A DNA stretch of 64,000 nt from Arthrobacter sp. ISL-28. Lineage in GTDB: Bacteria > Actinomycetota > Actinomycetes > Actinomycetales > Micrococcaceae. The translations under genes were made by a program, and so were the position numbers. The notes beneath the pieces are model-generated. The model was not told the DNA's origin. It did not search any database and worked only from the letters and a program-made list of their open reading frames with translations. Below, piece after piece: positions 1 through 8,712 of the stretch (position 1 is the first letter of the stretch; the number at the start of each line of letters is the position of its first letter). Location: assembly GCF_018613875.1 (NCBI RefSeq), contig NZ_JAGGPJ010000002.1:86955-150954 (forward strand), read 5' to 3'.

Positions 1-141
1 CCCCCCAAACCCACACCCTCCGTCACATCCCGCCCCCCAATGCTCGGGATAGGGAATGGACGACGGCGTGCCGCACCACATTGCCCAGCGCGAGGAAACG
101 TCGGCCCACCGGTGCGGTGGCGCTCCGGTGAACAGACCCAT

Positions 142-223
142 TTGCAGGAGCGTTGAGGGAACGACGGCGAAATGTGCGGGAGCGTTGAGGGAACGACCGC
201 GGAAATGCGGGAGTGTTGAGGTT
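142..223. repeat. 32-bp tandem repeat array, block 1
   Basis: Two full 32-bp units (160-191 and 192-223) follow a half unit (142-159). Units begin AACGAC and contain GGGAG(C/T)GTTGAGG. They belong to the same family as the array at 891-1018. The array ends about 40 bases before the start chosen for the MarR-like gene. I see no convincing gene in bases 1-265 otherwise. Confidence 0.75.
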
Positions 224-265
224 GCCGGGCATCTTGCCCAGGCTGTCGGCCCCTGCGACCATGGC

Positions 266-688
266 ATGGTGAACAGGCCTATCGGATACTGGGTCAAACG
301 GCTGGATGCGGCACTGGAGACACACCTTGATTCCACCCTCGCGCGCCTCCGCCTGAGCAGAAGACAGTGGCGGGTCCTCAATATGTTGAGCTCCGGCCCC
401 GTGACACCCGTCGAACTGGCGGACGTCCTGCGCCCGTTCACCCCAGCCAATGGCGGTGCCGCGCAGCAGAAGGACATGGCCGCCCTAGTTCGGCGGGAAC
501 TTGTGTTCCTGCTGGACGGCCGACTCACCCTCACCGACGCCGGCTGGGCCCTGCACACCGAGGCGTCCAGGATGGTTGAAGCCAGCCGCCGTGAGCTAAC
601 GGCAGGCATCGGCGTGGATGAGTATGCCATGGCCGTGAGTGTCCTTGAACGCATGACCAACAATGCGGAACGGCTGGCCCTGCACTAA
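266..688 (+). CDS. MarR-like winged-helix transcriptional regulator
   Basis: A 140-residue protein whose middle part (RRQWRVLNML, then VTPVELADVL) reads as the winged helix-turn-helix of MarR regulators, with a short beta wing (FLLDGRLTLTDAGWAL) and a helical C-terminus for dimerisation. The ATG at 266 is preferred because the open frame upstream runs through the 32-bp repeat array and has repeat-like translation; a GTG directly follows it. No ligand or target can be read. It stands alone, with a repeat-rich gap before the potassium transporter genes, so a regulatory link to them is only possible. The fold call is from residue pattern, not from a profile search. Confidence 0.75.
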   Translation: MVNRPIGYWVKRLDAALETHLDSTLARLRLSRRQWRVLNMLSSGPVTPVELADVLRPFTPANGGAAQQKDMAALVRRELVFLLDGRLTLTDAGWALHTEASRMVEASRRELTAGIGVDEYAMAVSVLERMTNNAERLALH

Positions 689-890
689 ATAACGCTTCAA
701 AACCCCGTTTCTCGCCTACACCGGCAAGCCTTCGAAATTGGTCAGTTAAGCGCAGCTTTGATTAGCGTTGCGCCACTTTGGGGAGCTGCGTGCAGTTGGC
801 GTAGGGACTTTTGTCCTTGATTTACACTCTGACACCGGCTCGTTGGTTCCAGAATCAGGACATTCCGTGAAGACCACTTCTGAAACCGAG

Positions 891-1018
891 AACGACGGCG
901 GGAACCGCAGGAGCGTCAAGCCAACGACGGCAGGATGTGAGGGAGCATCAAGCCAACGACGGCAGGATGTGAGGGAGCATCAAGCCAACGACGGCAGGAT
1001 GTGAGGGAGCGTTGGGGC
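891..1018. repeat. 32-bp tandem repeat array, block 2 (four units)
   Basis: Four units of exactly 32 bp start at 891, 923, 955 and 987, each beginning AACGACGGC. Units 2 and 3 are identical and unit 1 is the most diverged. The array ends just before the translation start of the potassium channel gene at 1039. Bases 689-890 hold nothing I can call. The units abut without spacers, so this is not a CRISPR array. Confidence 0.85.
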
Positions 1019-1038
1019 TCGGTGGTAGCGTGACGCGT

Positions 1039-2550
1039 ATGGACGACGTTCCCGGTTCCAAAGCGCGGTTCACGGGTTCCGGCAGGGCCGCTTCCGGCAG
1101 GGCGGGCTCCGGCAGGACGGGTTCCGGCAGGGCCGCTTCCGGCACGGGCTCCGGCGGGACGGGTTCCGGCAGGACAGGCCGGGGCTTTCGGCCGTCGAAG
1201 GCCTTCCCGCGGATCCTGAACGTCCTGGCGCCGCAGCATCCGGCCCAGGTGATCGTCCTCGGATTCGCGGCCGCCATTGCAGTGGGAACCCTGCTCCTGA
1301 TGCTGCCGATATCCCGGAACGGTCCGGAGGGCGCACCGTTCCTGGAGGCGCTGTTCACGTCGACGTCCTCGGTGTGCGTGACGGGGCTGGCCACCGTTGA
1401 CACCCCCGTGTACTGGAGCGGGTTCGGCAAGGTGGTGATCCTGGCCCTGATCCAGATCGGCGGGTTCGGGATGATGTCATTCGGCACACTGCTGGGCGTA
1501 CTCCTGGCCCGCAGGCTGGGCCTCCGTTCCCGCATCTCGGGGGCCGCGGAATCCAAAGCGACCGGCCTCGGTGAAGTCCGCCGGGTGCTGCTGGGCGTCC
1601 TTGCCGTCACCCTGATCGTCGAGACGCTGACAGCCGGGTTCCTGGCAGCACGCTACGTGACGGCCTACGGGTACTCCCCCGACCGCGGCCTCTGGCACGG
1701 CATCTTCCACTCGGTGTCGTCCTTCAACAACGCCGGCTTCGCCCTGCACTCGGATAACCTGATCGGGTTCGCGGGCGACCCCTGGATCTGCCTGCCCATC
1801 GCCGCCGCCGTGATCACCGGCGGCCTCGGGTTCCCGGTGCTGTTCGAACTTCGCCGGCAGTACCACCGGCCGATCCACTGGAGCATGAACACCAAGCTGG
1901 TCCTGACGGGCACCACCGTCCTGCTGGTCATCGGCTCTGCCTTCCTGACCGCCGTCGAGTGGTCCAACCCGGCGACGCTGGGAGGGCTCAAACCCGGCGA
2001 GCGCGTCCTTGCGGGCTTCTTCCAGTCGGTAACCACCCGCACGGCCGGCTTCAACAGCATCGACATCGGCCAGATGCATCCCGTGTCCTGGCTGGGCATG
2101 GACATCTTGATGTTCATCGGCGGCGGCCCGGCAAGCACCACCGGCGGCCTGAAAATCACCACGGTCGCTGTGCTGTTCTTCATCCTCGCCACCGAGCTGA
2201 GAGGCGGAACGGCCGTCAACATCTTTGGCAAGCAGCTGTCACGCGCCGTGCACCGCCAGGCCATCACGGTGGTGCTGCTGGGCATCGCGCTCGTGGTGGG
2301 CTCCACCATGTTCCTGATGCTCATCACCGATTTCGGCCAGGAACGGATCCTGTTCGAGGTCGTGTCGGCGTTCGCCACGGTGGGGCTTTCCACCGGGATC
2401 ACGGCGTCGCTGCCGCCCGCAGGGCAGCTCGTCCTGATCCTGCTGATGTTCGTCGGGCGCCTTGGCCCGGCGACGCTGGGTGTTGCCCTGGCCTTGCGGG
2501 AACGCCCGATCCTCTACGAATACCCGAAGGAAAGGCCCCTCATTGGCTAA
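1039..2550 (+). CDS. ktrB: TrkH/KtrB-family potassium uptake membrane subunit
   Basis: A 503-residue polytopic membrane protein that forms the K+ translocating pore of a Trk/Ktr uptake system. The four pore-loop filter regions are visible: TSVCVTGLATV-like (SSVCVTGLATVD), SFNNAGF, TTRTAGFNS and ATVGLSTG. The first about 50 residues are a low-complexity cytoplasmic tail of Gly-Ser-Gly-Arg repeats coded by a roughly 15-bp minisatellite. The ATG at 1039 is chosen over an in-frame TTG at 1012, which lies inside the 32-bp repeat array. The stop overlaps the start of the next gene, the gating subunit, so both are surely one operon. The single-RCK partner favours the Ktr over the Trk type. Confidence 0.93.
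   Translation: MDDVPGSKARFTGSGRAASGRAGSGRTGSGRAASGTGSGGTGSGRTGRGFRPSKAFPRILNVLAPQHPAQVIVLGFAAAIAVGTLLLMLPISRNGPEGAPFLEALFTSTSSVCVTGLATVDTPVYWSGFGKVVILALIQIGGFGMMSFGTLLGVLLARRLGLRSRISGAAESKATGLGEVRRVLLGVLAVTLIVETLTAGFLAARYVTAYGYSPDRGLWHGIFHSVSSFNNAGFALHSDNLIGFAGDPWICLPIAAAVITGGLGFPVLFELRRQYHRPIHWSMNTKLVLTGTTVLLVIGSAFLTAVEWSNPATLGGLKPGERVLAGFFQSVTTRTAGFNSIDIGQMHPVSWLGMDILMFIGGGPASTTGGLKITTVAVLFFILATELRGGTAVNIFGKQLSRAVHRQAITVVLLGIALVVGSTMFLMLITDFGQERILFEVVSAFATVGLSTGITASLPPAGQLVLILLMFVGRLGPATLGVALALRERPILYEYPKERPLIG
1075..1175. repeat. coding minisatellite (about 15 bp) in ktrB N-terminus
   Basis: About seven imperfect units built on TCCGGCAGG, spaced 15 bp apart with one short unit, code for Ser-Gly-Arg-(Ala/Thr)-(Ala/Gly) repeats. 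The tract precedes the first membrane segment. Confidence 0.75.
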
Positions 2551-3235
2551 GAACATCTTCACCCGGTCCACCGACCATCCAGAGCAGGCGGACTCCGTCG
2601 TCGTCATCGGCCTGGGCCGTTTCGGCGGCGCGCTCGCGCTGGAACTTGAGGCTCAGGGCACCGAAGTGCTCGGCATCGACTCGAGCGAGGAGACCGTGCA
2701 GTCCTACAACGGCCGCCTGACCCACGTGGTGCGCGCGGACTCCACCAAGGAGGAGGTGCTGCGCCAGCTCTCGGTCCACGAGTTCGACCGCGCCGTGGTG
2801 GGCATCGGCACGGACATCGAGGCCAGCATCCTGACGACGTCGCGCCTCCTCAAGTTCCACAAGCCGCAGATCTGGGCCAAGGCCATCAGCGATCCCCATG
2901 CCGAGATCCTGAACCAGCTCGGCGTTGACCACGTGATCCGGCCCGAGCACGACATGGGCAAACGCGTGGCGCACCTGGTCCGCGGCTCCCTGCTCGACTA
3001 CGTGGAGTTCGAGGACGATTTCGTCATGATCCGCACCAGCCCGCCGGCGGAAGCACAGGACCGGCCGCTCGGCGTGCTAGGGCTGCGGGACAAGTACGGG
3101 ATCACGATCGTCGCCGTCAAGCGCCCGGGCGGCACCTGGGGACACACCACGGCCCAGACCGTCCTTTATGAGGAGGACCAGGTGATCGTCCAGGGAAGCA
3201 AGACCCAGGCCGAGCGCTTCAGCAACCTCACCTGA
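2543..3235 (+). CDS. ktrA: TrkA/KtrA-family NAD-binding gating subunit
   Basis: A 230-residue cytoplasmic RCK protein that binds nucleotide and gates the KtrB pore. Residues 15-45 show the Rossmann glycine pattern VVVIGLGRFGG and a following acidic LGID. An RCK_C-like domain fills the last about 80 residues (from about VEFEDDFVM). The TTG at 2543 is chosen because the Rossmann fold starts soon after, a GAAGGAAAGG Shine-Dalgarno stretch sits at about 2526-2535, and the start overlaps the ktrB stop by 8 bases. Length fits single-RCK KtrA rather than double-RCK TrkA. Its stop overlaps the stop of the convergent next gene by 8 bases. Confidence 0.92.
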   Translation: MAKNIFTRSTDHPEQADSVVVIGLGRFGGALALELEAQGTEVLGIDSSEETVQSYNGRLTHVVRADSTKEEVLRQLSVHEFDRAVVGIGTDIEASILTTSRLLKFHKPQIWAKAISDPHAEILNQLGVDHVIRPEHDMGKRVAHLVRGSLLDYVEFEDDFVMIRTSPPAEAQDRPLGVLGLRDKYGITIVAVKRPGGTWGHTTAQTVLYEEDQVIVQGSKTQAERFSNLT

Positions 3236-3635
3236 CGGGCGTCGGCGCCTCCACGAAGACGATGTGCCTCAAACTTGGGGCAGGCTTCGGCATCCCGACG
3301 GCGGCACGTTCGGTTTTCCCGACGACGTCAGCCGGCATCCCGACGGCGGGTTCCGTTTTCCCGACGGCGGCAGGTTTCAGCTGCCCGGCGGCAGACGACT
3401 GCCCGACGGCGCCACCCGGCTTCCCTGCCGGCACGCGCCTGACGCTGAGCTGCTCAAGATCCAGCAGTCTCCGCGCGCCGGTCCGGGCATCGATGATCCA
3501 GAACAGGTCAATCTGCTCGAACGTGCTGCTCACTGTCCCCCTGTGGACGAGTCGCCCCCGGTGCCAGGCCTCGATGTCGTCCCCCACGTTGAGCTCCACG
3601 CATGAACGCACTTCGAGCTCCTCATCTGCAGCCAT
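3228..3635 (-). CDS. small uncharacterised protein with repeat-rich tail
   Basis: A 135-residue protein of unknown function. The N-terminal about 65 residues look like a small globular beta domain (VGDDIEAWHRGRLVHRGTV, then IDLFWIIDA). The remainder is a low-complexity tail in which VGKTE and VGMP alternate, coded by an imperfect DNA repeat with CCCGACGGCG cores between about 3290 and 3410. The ATG at 3635 is preferred over the GTG at 3638 because AAAGGAG lies at good distance upstream. It converges on ktrA with overlapping stops. The gene is supported by codon pattern and ribosome site; the function is not known. Confidence 0.7.
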   Translation of the reverse strand: MAADEELEVRSCVELNVGDDIEAWHRGRLVHRGTVSSTFEQIDLFWIIDARTGARRLLDLEQLSVRRVPAGKPGGAVGQSSAAGQLKPAAVGKTEPAVGMPADVVGKTERAAVGMPKPAPSLRHIVFVEAPTPVR

Positions 3636-3922
3636 CACAGGCTCCTTTCATCGATCCGGTTCCACAGACCCAGCCTGCCCGATGAAGTTTTCTGCAGCGT
3701 TTCGAAATAGTCCCTGCTGTGTGTCCGCGGCATTTCCGGTCGGTTGGAAAACCGCACCATGCAGATCTGCACGTTCGTTTACGCTTCAACACCCTCGCCG
3801 ACAGGACGCTTCATAGGAGCCAAATGGCCCGGGAGGACGGCCAAATGATCCGGTCCTGGAACCCTGCCGGTGCCATACTTAGGGGAAACAGCCTGGGGGA
3901 CACAGACTGGGGAGCCGATCGA

Positions 3923-5068
3923 GTGGTGCTTGACGTAGGGACTTTGCGTGTCGCGTTCGCGGTAGTCGCGCTGACCCTGTTTGTCCTTTTCTACGCCGTG
4001 ACGTACCGATCCACCCGCTCGGCCTACAGCGGGTGGTGGTGCGCTGCCCTTGTCCTGTTCCTCACGGGAGCAGCCGGCTACCTTCTGGACGGGACACCGC
4101 ATCAGGTCTGGGCGAACCCGCTCGCCAATTCCCTGTTGGTCGCAGGTTCCGTCGGTGTGTGGGCTGCGGCACGCTCCCTGCGGCAACAACCCATCAATAC
4201 CTGGCAGCTCCTCGCCGCACCGGCACTCACCGCCGTCGCGTCCGCCTTGGACAACCCGGCCGTCAACGACTGGTCAGGCGGGCCGGTTTTTCTTGCCATG
4301 ATGTGCGTGATGTTTTCCTTCTCCTACGCGGAGATGAGGGCCCTGCCGCCGGATTACTCCCATGTGCAGGGACCGCTTACCGCGGCATCGGGTCTCCTTG
4401 CACTGTTCTACTTCGGCAGGTGGCTTGTCTTCCTGGTCGACGGCCCCAGAGGGCCCACGTTCCTGACATTCTTCGGGTCCGAGGTCACCACCCTCGTCAC
4501 GATGGCGCTCCTGATGTTCGTGTCCTTCGGCATGGCTGCCATGAGCACCGAGCAGCTGACCAAGGACCTCAGCCTGCGCGCCAGCCGGGACGGGCTCACC
4601 GGACTGCTGAACCGGTCAGGATTCCTGGAACTGGCCGGTGATGAACTGCGCCGGATAGAGCGTTCCGGGCGTTCCGCTTCCCTGATACTGGCCGACCTTG
4701 ACCATTTCAAGGCGGTCAACGACGAGCATGGCCACTCGGCCGGTGATTCGGCGCTCCAGGCATTTGCGGCAGCATGCACCGGTTGCGTCCGTTCCACCGA
4801 CATTGTCGCCCGCTACGGCGGCGAAGAGTTCGTCATTCTCCTGCCGGGAGCCAGCCCGGACCTGGCCGAGGCAATCGCCAAGGAAATCGGGCTCCGCCTG
4901 AAAATCATGGATTCACCGGACATCCCGCGGCTTCCCACGGCAAGCTTTGGCATCGCGGTGACAGGCACCGGCACAGCTGATCTGGGGAAGACGATAGCGG
5001 CCGCCGACGCTGCGCTCTACCAGGCGAAGGCCCAAGGCCGGAACCGCGTGGTCCGCGCCGCGGACTGA
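3923..5068 (+). CDS. membrane-anchored diguanylate cyclase (GGDEF)
   Basis: A 381-residue protein that should make cyclic di-GMP from two GTP. The first about 210 residues carry six or seven hydrophobic segments forming an integral membrane sensor of unrecognised type. The GGDEF domain covers about residues 225-378: the signature is GGEEF (about 299-303), the metal-binding LADLDHFKAVND precedes it, and an RSTD product-inhibition site lies five residues before the signature. The cyclase is therefore predicted active and feedback-inhibited. The GTG at 3923 is chosen (another GTG follows at 3926) because it precedes the first membrane segment and has GGGGAG about eight bases upstream. An EAL domain gene at 26.9-27.7 kb is decayed. 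Confidence 0.9.
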   Translation: MVLDVGTLRVAFAVVALTLFVLFYAVTYRSTRSAYSGWWCAALVLFLTGAAGYLLDGTPHQVWANPLANSLLVAGSVGVWAAARSLRQQPINTWQLLAAPALTAVASALDNPAVNDWSGGPVFLAMMCVMFSFSYAEMRALPPDYSHVQGPLTAASGLLALFYFGRWLVFLVDGPRGPTFLTFFGSEVTTLVTMALLMFVSFGMAAMSTEQLTKDLSLRASRDGLTGLLNRSGFLELAGDELRRIERSGRSASLILADLDHFKAVNDEHGHSAGDSALQAFAAACTGCVRSTDIVARYGGEEFVILLPGASPDLAEAIAKEIGLRLKIMDSPDIPRLPTASFGIAVTGTGTADLGKTIAAADAALYQAKAQGRNRVVRAAD

Positions 5069-5149
5069 GTCTCACGGCGCGAAGGATTGAGCTCTAGGCC
5101 TGGCCCCGGGCCGGCCGAGGCCACTGGCCCCGACCGAGTCCGACTCCGG

Positions 5150-7363
5150 TCAGTTCCAGCCTGTTCCTGCCTGCTGCTTGCCCAGCCAGCCGCCGGTCCC
5201 GTTGCCCCTGAAGAGCCAGAGGATACCGGCGGTGTCCACCGCCAAGAGGTCGTTCCTCAAATCCCCGTTGAAGTCACCGCGTCCGACGATGGCTGTCATG
5301 CCGTTCCAGCCCACACCTGCCTGCTTCGCTCGCAGCAAACCGCCGCCGCCATTCCCGGGGTAGAGCCACAGGTTCCCGCGGCTGTCTCGCGCCAGAACGT
5401 CAGTTTTCCTGTCGCCGTTCATGTCGCCGGGACCCACCATCGCCGTCATCACGTTCCAGCCGGCGCCTGCCTGCACCCGCCGCAGCAACCCGTTGCTGCC
5501 GCTGCCCGGGTACAGCCACAGCGTGCCGTCGAAGTCGCGGGCCAGCACATCGGCCTTTCCGTCACCGTTCATGTCGCCGGGACCCACGACGGCGGTCATC
5601 ACGTTCCAGCCCCCGCCCACCATGACCCGGGTCAGCAGGCGGCCGCCACCGTTGCCGGGATACATCCACAGCGTCCCGCCGGTGTCCCGCGCCAGCACAT
5701 CGGCCTTTCCGTCACGGTTCATGTCACCGGGACCCACGACGGCGGTCATCCCGTTCCAGCCCCCGCCCACCATGATCCGGGTCAGCAGGCCTCCGCGGCC
5801 ATTGCCCGGATAAAGCCACAGCACCCCGGCGGTATCACGCGCGAGCACATCGGGTTTCCGGTCGGAGTTCAAGTCGCCAGCTGCCACGATCATGGTGATG
5901 TGGGAGCGGTCCGGGAGCACGGCGGCGGCTGCATCGACGAGGCCGGCGCCGCAGCCCAGCTGGCAGCCGCCGGGCATGGGACGCGCCGTGGCTTTGAGCC
6001 GGGCCTCGACGGCGGCGGGCGTTGCCGCCGAACCCATTTTGGCCATGAGCAGTGCGGCTGCTCCTGCAACGTGCGGAGCGGCCATGGACGTGCCCTGCGC
6101 GAAGTAGTACGCCTCCGTCTCAGCGAAGGTCGCTCCATCATTCAACGTTGACAGGATGCCGTCCTGGGCGCTTGCTTCCATGTCCCCTCCGGGGGCCGTA
6201 ACATCCACGGCCGGCCCGAAGTTCGAATACGGCGCCAGGGCGCCGGTGCGTCCGCTGGCCGCAACGCTGATCACGCCCTCGCAGTTCGCCGGGTTGGAGT
6301 TGGACGCCGGCTGGCTCTCGTTTCCGGCCGCCACCACAACCACCGCTCCCAGGCTGTTGACGGTGTCGATGGTCTGCTGGAATTCTCGCAAGCAGGGCTC
6401 TGCTCCGCCCAGGCTCAGGTTGATGACCCTGGCCGGGTTGGGGTTAGCTGGCACTCCGCGCACCGCGGCACCGGCAGCCCAGAGAACGGCGTCCATGATG
6501 TCGGAGGTGTAGCCCCCGCAGGGCCCCAACGCCCGTACCGGCAGGACTTTCGCCTGCGGGGCCACTCCTGCGATGCCTTCAGCGTTGCCGGTGACGGCCG
6601 CAATGACGCCCGCAACATGGGTGCCGTGCCAGGATGAATCCCAGGGCGGCGATCCTATTCCGCATTGGCCCGAGGATGCCCAGTCCCCTTCATCCGTGGG
6701 GTCCGGATCGCGGACCTTGTCGCCGTCGCGGGCCTCGGCGGGATCGGAAATCATGTCGTAGCCCGGCAGCACGTTCGCGTTCAGGTCGATATGGCTGGTG
6801 ATCCCGGTGTCCACCACCGCCACGACCTCGCCAGCGCCGCGGGTGACGCCCCAAGCCCCCGCCACGCGCAGGCCCGCCGGTTCCTGGAAGAGGTTCCACT
6901 GGAATGGGACATGGGGATCGTTGGGAGGGGCGGCCTTCGCCTGCATGATGGCGTCCGCCTCGGCAGAGGCGACGGCGGGGTCAGCCCGCAGGGATGCGAG
7001 GAGCTTTCCGGCGTCTGCGGCGCCGAGCTTCTTGGAGGCTCGCAGCACGCGTGCCCCGCCGGACGTGGCGCGGACGTCCTTGACCTGCATGCCAACCTTG
7101 GCCGCGGCCCGCCCAAACGCCTTCGCGCGTTCAGCGGGCACGGCTGCAGCCGGGTTCTTGAACTTGACGATGAACTGGTCCGTCGGCGCTGGGGCCCCGG
7201 GCGTGGTCCGGGCAATCGAGGCCGCCGGCGGCACTGCAGGCAGTGGCGCCGGCGGATCGTCGGCCGCGGACACAGGCGAAGGGATCAGCACCGCAGCAAC
7301 CAGCGCGGCAACGCCCGCCAGAGTCAGTGATGAGTGGAAACTGGCTCGGCGCGTGTGAGGCAT
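5150..7363 (-). CDS. secreted subtilisin-like serine protease with FG-GAP repeat tail
   Basis: A 737-residue extracellular S8 peptidase. Residues 1-33 are a Sec signal peptide; an I9 propeptide follows (about 60-138). The catalytic domain carries VAVVDTG (Asp about 185), HGTHVAG (His about 246), AAGN oxyanion Asn (about 348) and GTSMAAPH (Ser about 426), so it looks active. From about residue 490 there are five near-perfect 50-residue repeats, each with GD(M/F/L)N-x-D-x(3)-D-(V/L)-LA and (L/M)WL(Y/F) elements, the FG-GAP/VCBS type that binds calcium and folds as beta-propeller blades. ATG 7363 is chosen over 7372 because it directly precedes the charged signal-peptide start. It converges with the cyclase gene. 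A second subtilase with a similar plan lies at 16709. Confidence 0.93.
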   Translation of the reverse strand: MPHTRRASFHSSLTLAGVAALVAAVLIPSPVSAADDPPAPLPAVPPAASIARTTPGAPAPTDQFIVKFKNPAAAVPAERAKAFGRAAAKVGMQVKDVRATSGGARVLRASKKLGAADAGKLLASLRADPAVASAEADAIMQAKAAPPNDPHVPFQWNLFQEPAGLRVAGAWGVTRGAGEVVAVVDTGITSHIDLNANVLPGYDMISDPAEARDGDKVRDPDPTDEGDWASSGQCGIGSPPWDSSWHGTHVAGVIAAVTGNAEGIAGVAPQAKVLPVRALGPCGGYTSDIMDAVLWAAGAAVRGVPANPNPARVINLSLGGAEPCLREFQQTIDTVNSLGAVVVVAAGNESQPASNSNPANCEGVISVAASGRTGALAPYSNFGPAVDVTAPGGDMEASAQDGILSTLNDGATFAETEAYYFAQGTSMAAPHVAGAAALLMAKMGSAATPAAVEARLKATARPMPGGCQLGCGAGLVDAAAAVLPDRSHITMIVAAGDLNSDRKPDVLARDTAGVLWLYPGNGRGGLLTRIMVGGGWNGMTAVVGPGDMNRDGKADVLARDTGGTLWMYPGNGGGRLLTRVMVGGGWNVMTAVVGPGDMNGDGKADVLARDFDGTLWLYPGSGSNGLLRRVQAGAGWNVMTAMVGPGDMNGDRKTDVLARDSRGNLWLYPGNGGGGLLRAKQAGVGWNGMTAIVGRGDFNGDLRNDLLAVDTAGILWLFRGNGTGGWLGKQQAGTGWN

Positions 7364-7420
7364 GAAGACCATCCTGTGCAGCTGGCGTCGGCGTCAAAAT
7401 GGCTACGCCGCGAAAGTTAA

Positions 7421-7441
7421 GGCGCGACCCCCCGTCGCGCC
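7421..7441. promoter_or_regulatory. GC-rich inverted repeat in protease leader
   Basis: GGCGCGAC (7421-7428), five C, then GTCGCGCC (7434-7441) form a perfect 8-bp inverted repeat about 60 bases upstream of the protease start. It could be an operator or an mRNA hairpin; which one cannot be told. Confidence 0.45.
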
Positions 7442-7605
7442 CAGAATGAGTGTAACCGCTGGGTGTGACTTCCGTCTCTCCCACTGGCCCCACGTGCAAC
7501 TGAGGTGCCAAGGACCCGCGCCTTTCCGGGAGTCGGCCCGTAAAATTAAGCCGTGGCCGCAGTGGCAGTCCCGCCTCATTGGCCATTTGGAAAAGGAGGT
7601 CCACG

Positions 7606-7782
7606 ATGGGTTTGGGTGACAAGATCCACAATGCCGCCGAGAAACTCCATGGCAAGAGTAAAGAAGCGGCCGGACGTGCCAGCGGCGACGAGCGCCTCAG
7701 GTCCGAAGGCCGTGCACGCCATATGAAGGCCGACCTGAAGCAGGCCGGCGAAAAGATCAAGGATGCCTTCCGGCGGCACTAG
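7606..7782 (+). CDS. CsbD-like stress response protein
   Basis: A 58-residue, highly charged helical protein of the CsbD family, whose members are induced by general or osmotic stress in Gram-positive bacteria and have no defined activity. The pattern DKIHNAAEKLHGKSKEAAG followed by MKADLKQAGEKIKDA is typical, as is the length. The ATG at 7606 is fixed by AAAAGGAGG eight bases upstream. It is monocistronic, followed at once by a strong hairpin terminator. Confidence 0.88.
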   Translation: MGLGDKIHNAAEKLHGKSKEAAGRASGDERLRSEGRARHMKADLKQAGEKIKDAFRRH

Positions 7783-7810
7783 CGCTGCTGACATCGCAAA
7801 CGTAGTGGAC

Positions 7811-7839
7811 GGTCCCCCGGCCCTTTGGGCCGGGGGACC
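7811..7839 (+). terminator. strong hairpin terminator after csbD-like gene
   Basis: A perfect 13-bp stem (7811-7823 with 7827-7839), extendable by one pair, closes a TTT loop. Only a weak T-rich stretch follows, as is common in high-GC actinobacteria. It may also serve the convergent methyltransferase gene. Confidence 0.75.
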
Positions 7840-7921
7840 GCTGTTTGTGGCTGGCGGTTTCTAGGCGGTTTCTAACCATCTTGTGTGAATCGCAGACTTA
7901 TCTGGCTGGGTTTTCGCAACG

Positions 7922-8712
7922 CTATTTGGCCTGCTCGTCTTCTGCGGCTCGATCGGGATCCCTCAGCGTGAGCCGGTACACCGACACATGACTGCGAGAT
8001 TCCGCGGAGAATTCCCTTCGGTCCCAGTCCGCCCACCTGGACTCCAGCTCAAACCCGGCCAGCCGCGCCATGAGATCGAGCTCGCTGGGCCAGATATATC
8101 GGTGTGGTGTCCGTCCGATCCGGGCCCCCCGGCCATCCGATAGTTCTGGGCCGAATCGCACGTGGTGCGAGATGACGTGCTGGTGCAGCACGTCGTAGGT
8201 ATCGACCAGGAGATACCCGGGGTCACTCACCTCGACTGTGCCGCCGTGTCCGGGTGGCAGCGAACGCAGTTGTGGCACCCAGAGTTCAATGACGAAGCGC
8301 CCGCCAGATGCAAGATGGCGGGCGGCGTTCTGGAAACACCGGACCTGTTCGTCCTGTGTCAAGAGGTTGGCGATGGTGTTGAACACCAGGAATGCAAGCG
8401 AGAAGTTGTCGCCCGCCGTTGCCTCAGTCATGTTGCCCTGAACGACGGGAATGTGGTCTTCTCCGACCTTCTCACGGAGACGGGAGATCATCGCGTGAGA
8501 CAGTTCGATGCCGCTGACCTGGACCCCTGCCTCTGAGAGGGGGATGGCGACACGACCCGTGCCAATGGCGAACTCAATGGCCGGCCCGTCGCCCGCAAGC
8601 TTTGACAGGACCTCTACCGTGGGGGCCAATACCTCGGGGGAGAACATTCCCTCTCCGGGCGTGTGTACTGTTTCGCGGCCTCGTCGTCCCAGAACTGTTG
8701 CTGGTTGATCAT
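7922..8712 (-). pseudogene. class I SAM-dependent methyltransferase, N-terminal frameshift
   Basis: A small-molecule-type methyltransferase. The long frame shows the SAM-binding region IEFAIGTGRVAIPL, then VSGIELSHAMI and VFNTIANLLT. The family usually begins with a short FWDDEAAxxYDTP-like stretch; here that stretch (MINQQQFWDDEAAKQY) is present from an ATG at 8712 but in another frame. Restoring one base near 8664 would rejoin the frames into about 263 residues. Without it, translation could only start internally, near the ATG at 8647, just before FSPEVLAPTV. So it is either a recent pseudogene, a shortened gene or a sequencing error. Confidence 0.7.

Noticed and set aside
891..1018. Possible CRISPR array
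   Set aside because: Units are 32 bp and directly adjacent with no spacers, and there are no cas genes.
5087..6151. 354-residue plus-strand frame opposite the first subtilase
   Set aside because: It is the shadow of the repeat-rich protease tail; it has His/Pro/Gln-rich repeats and no ribosome site.
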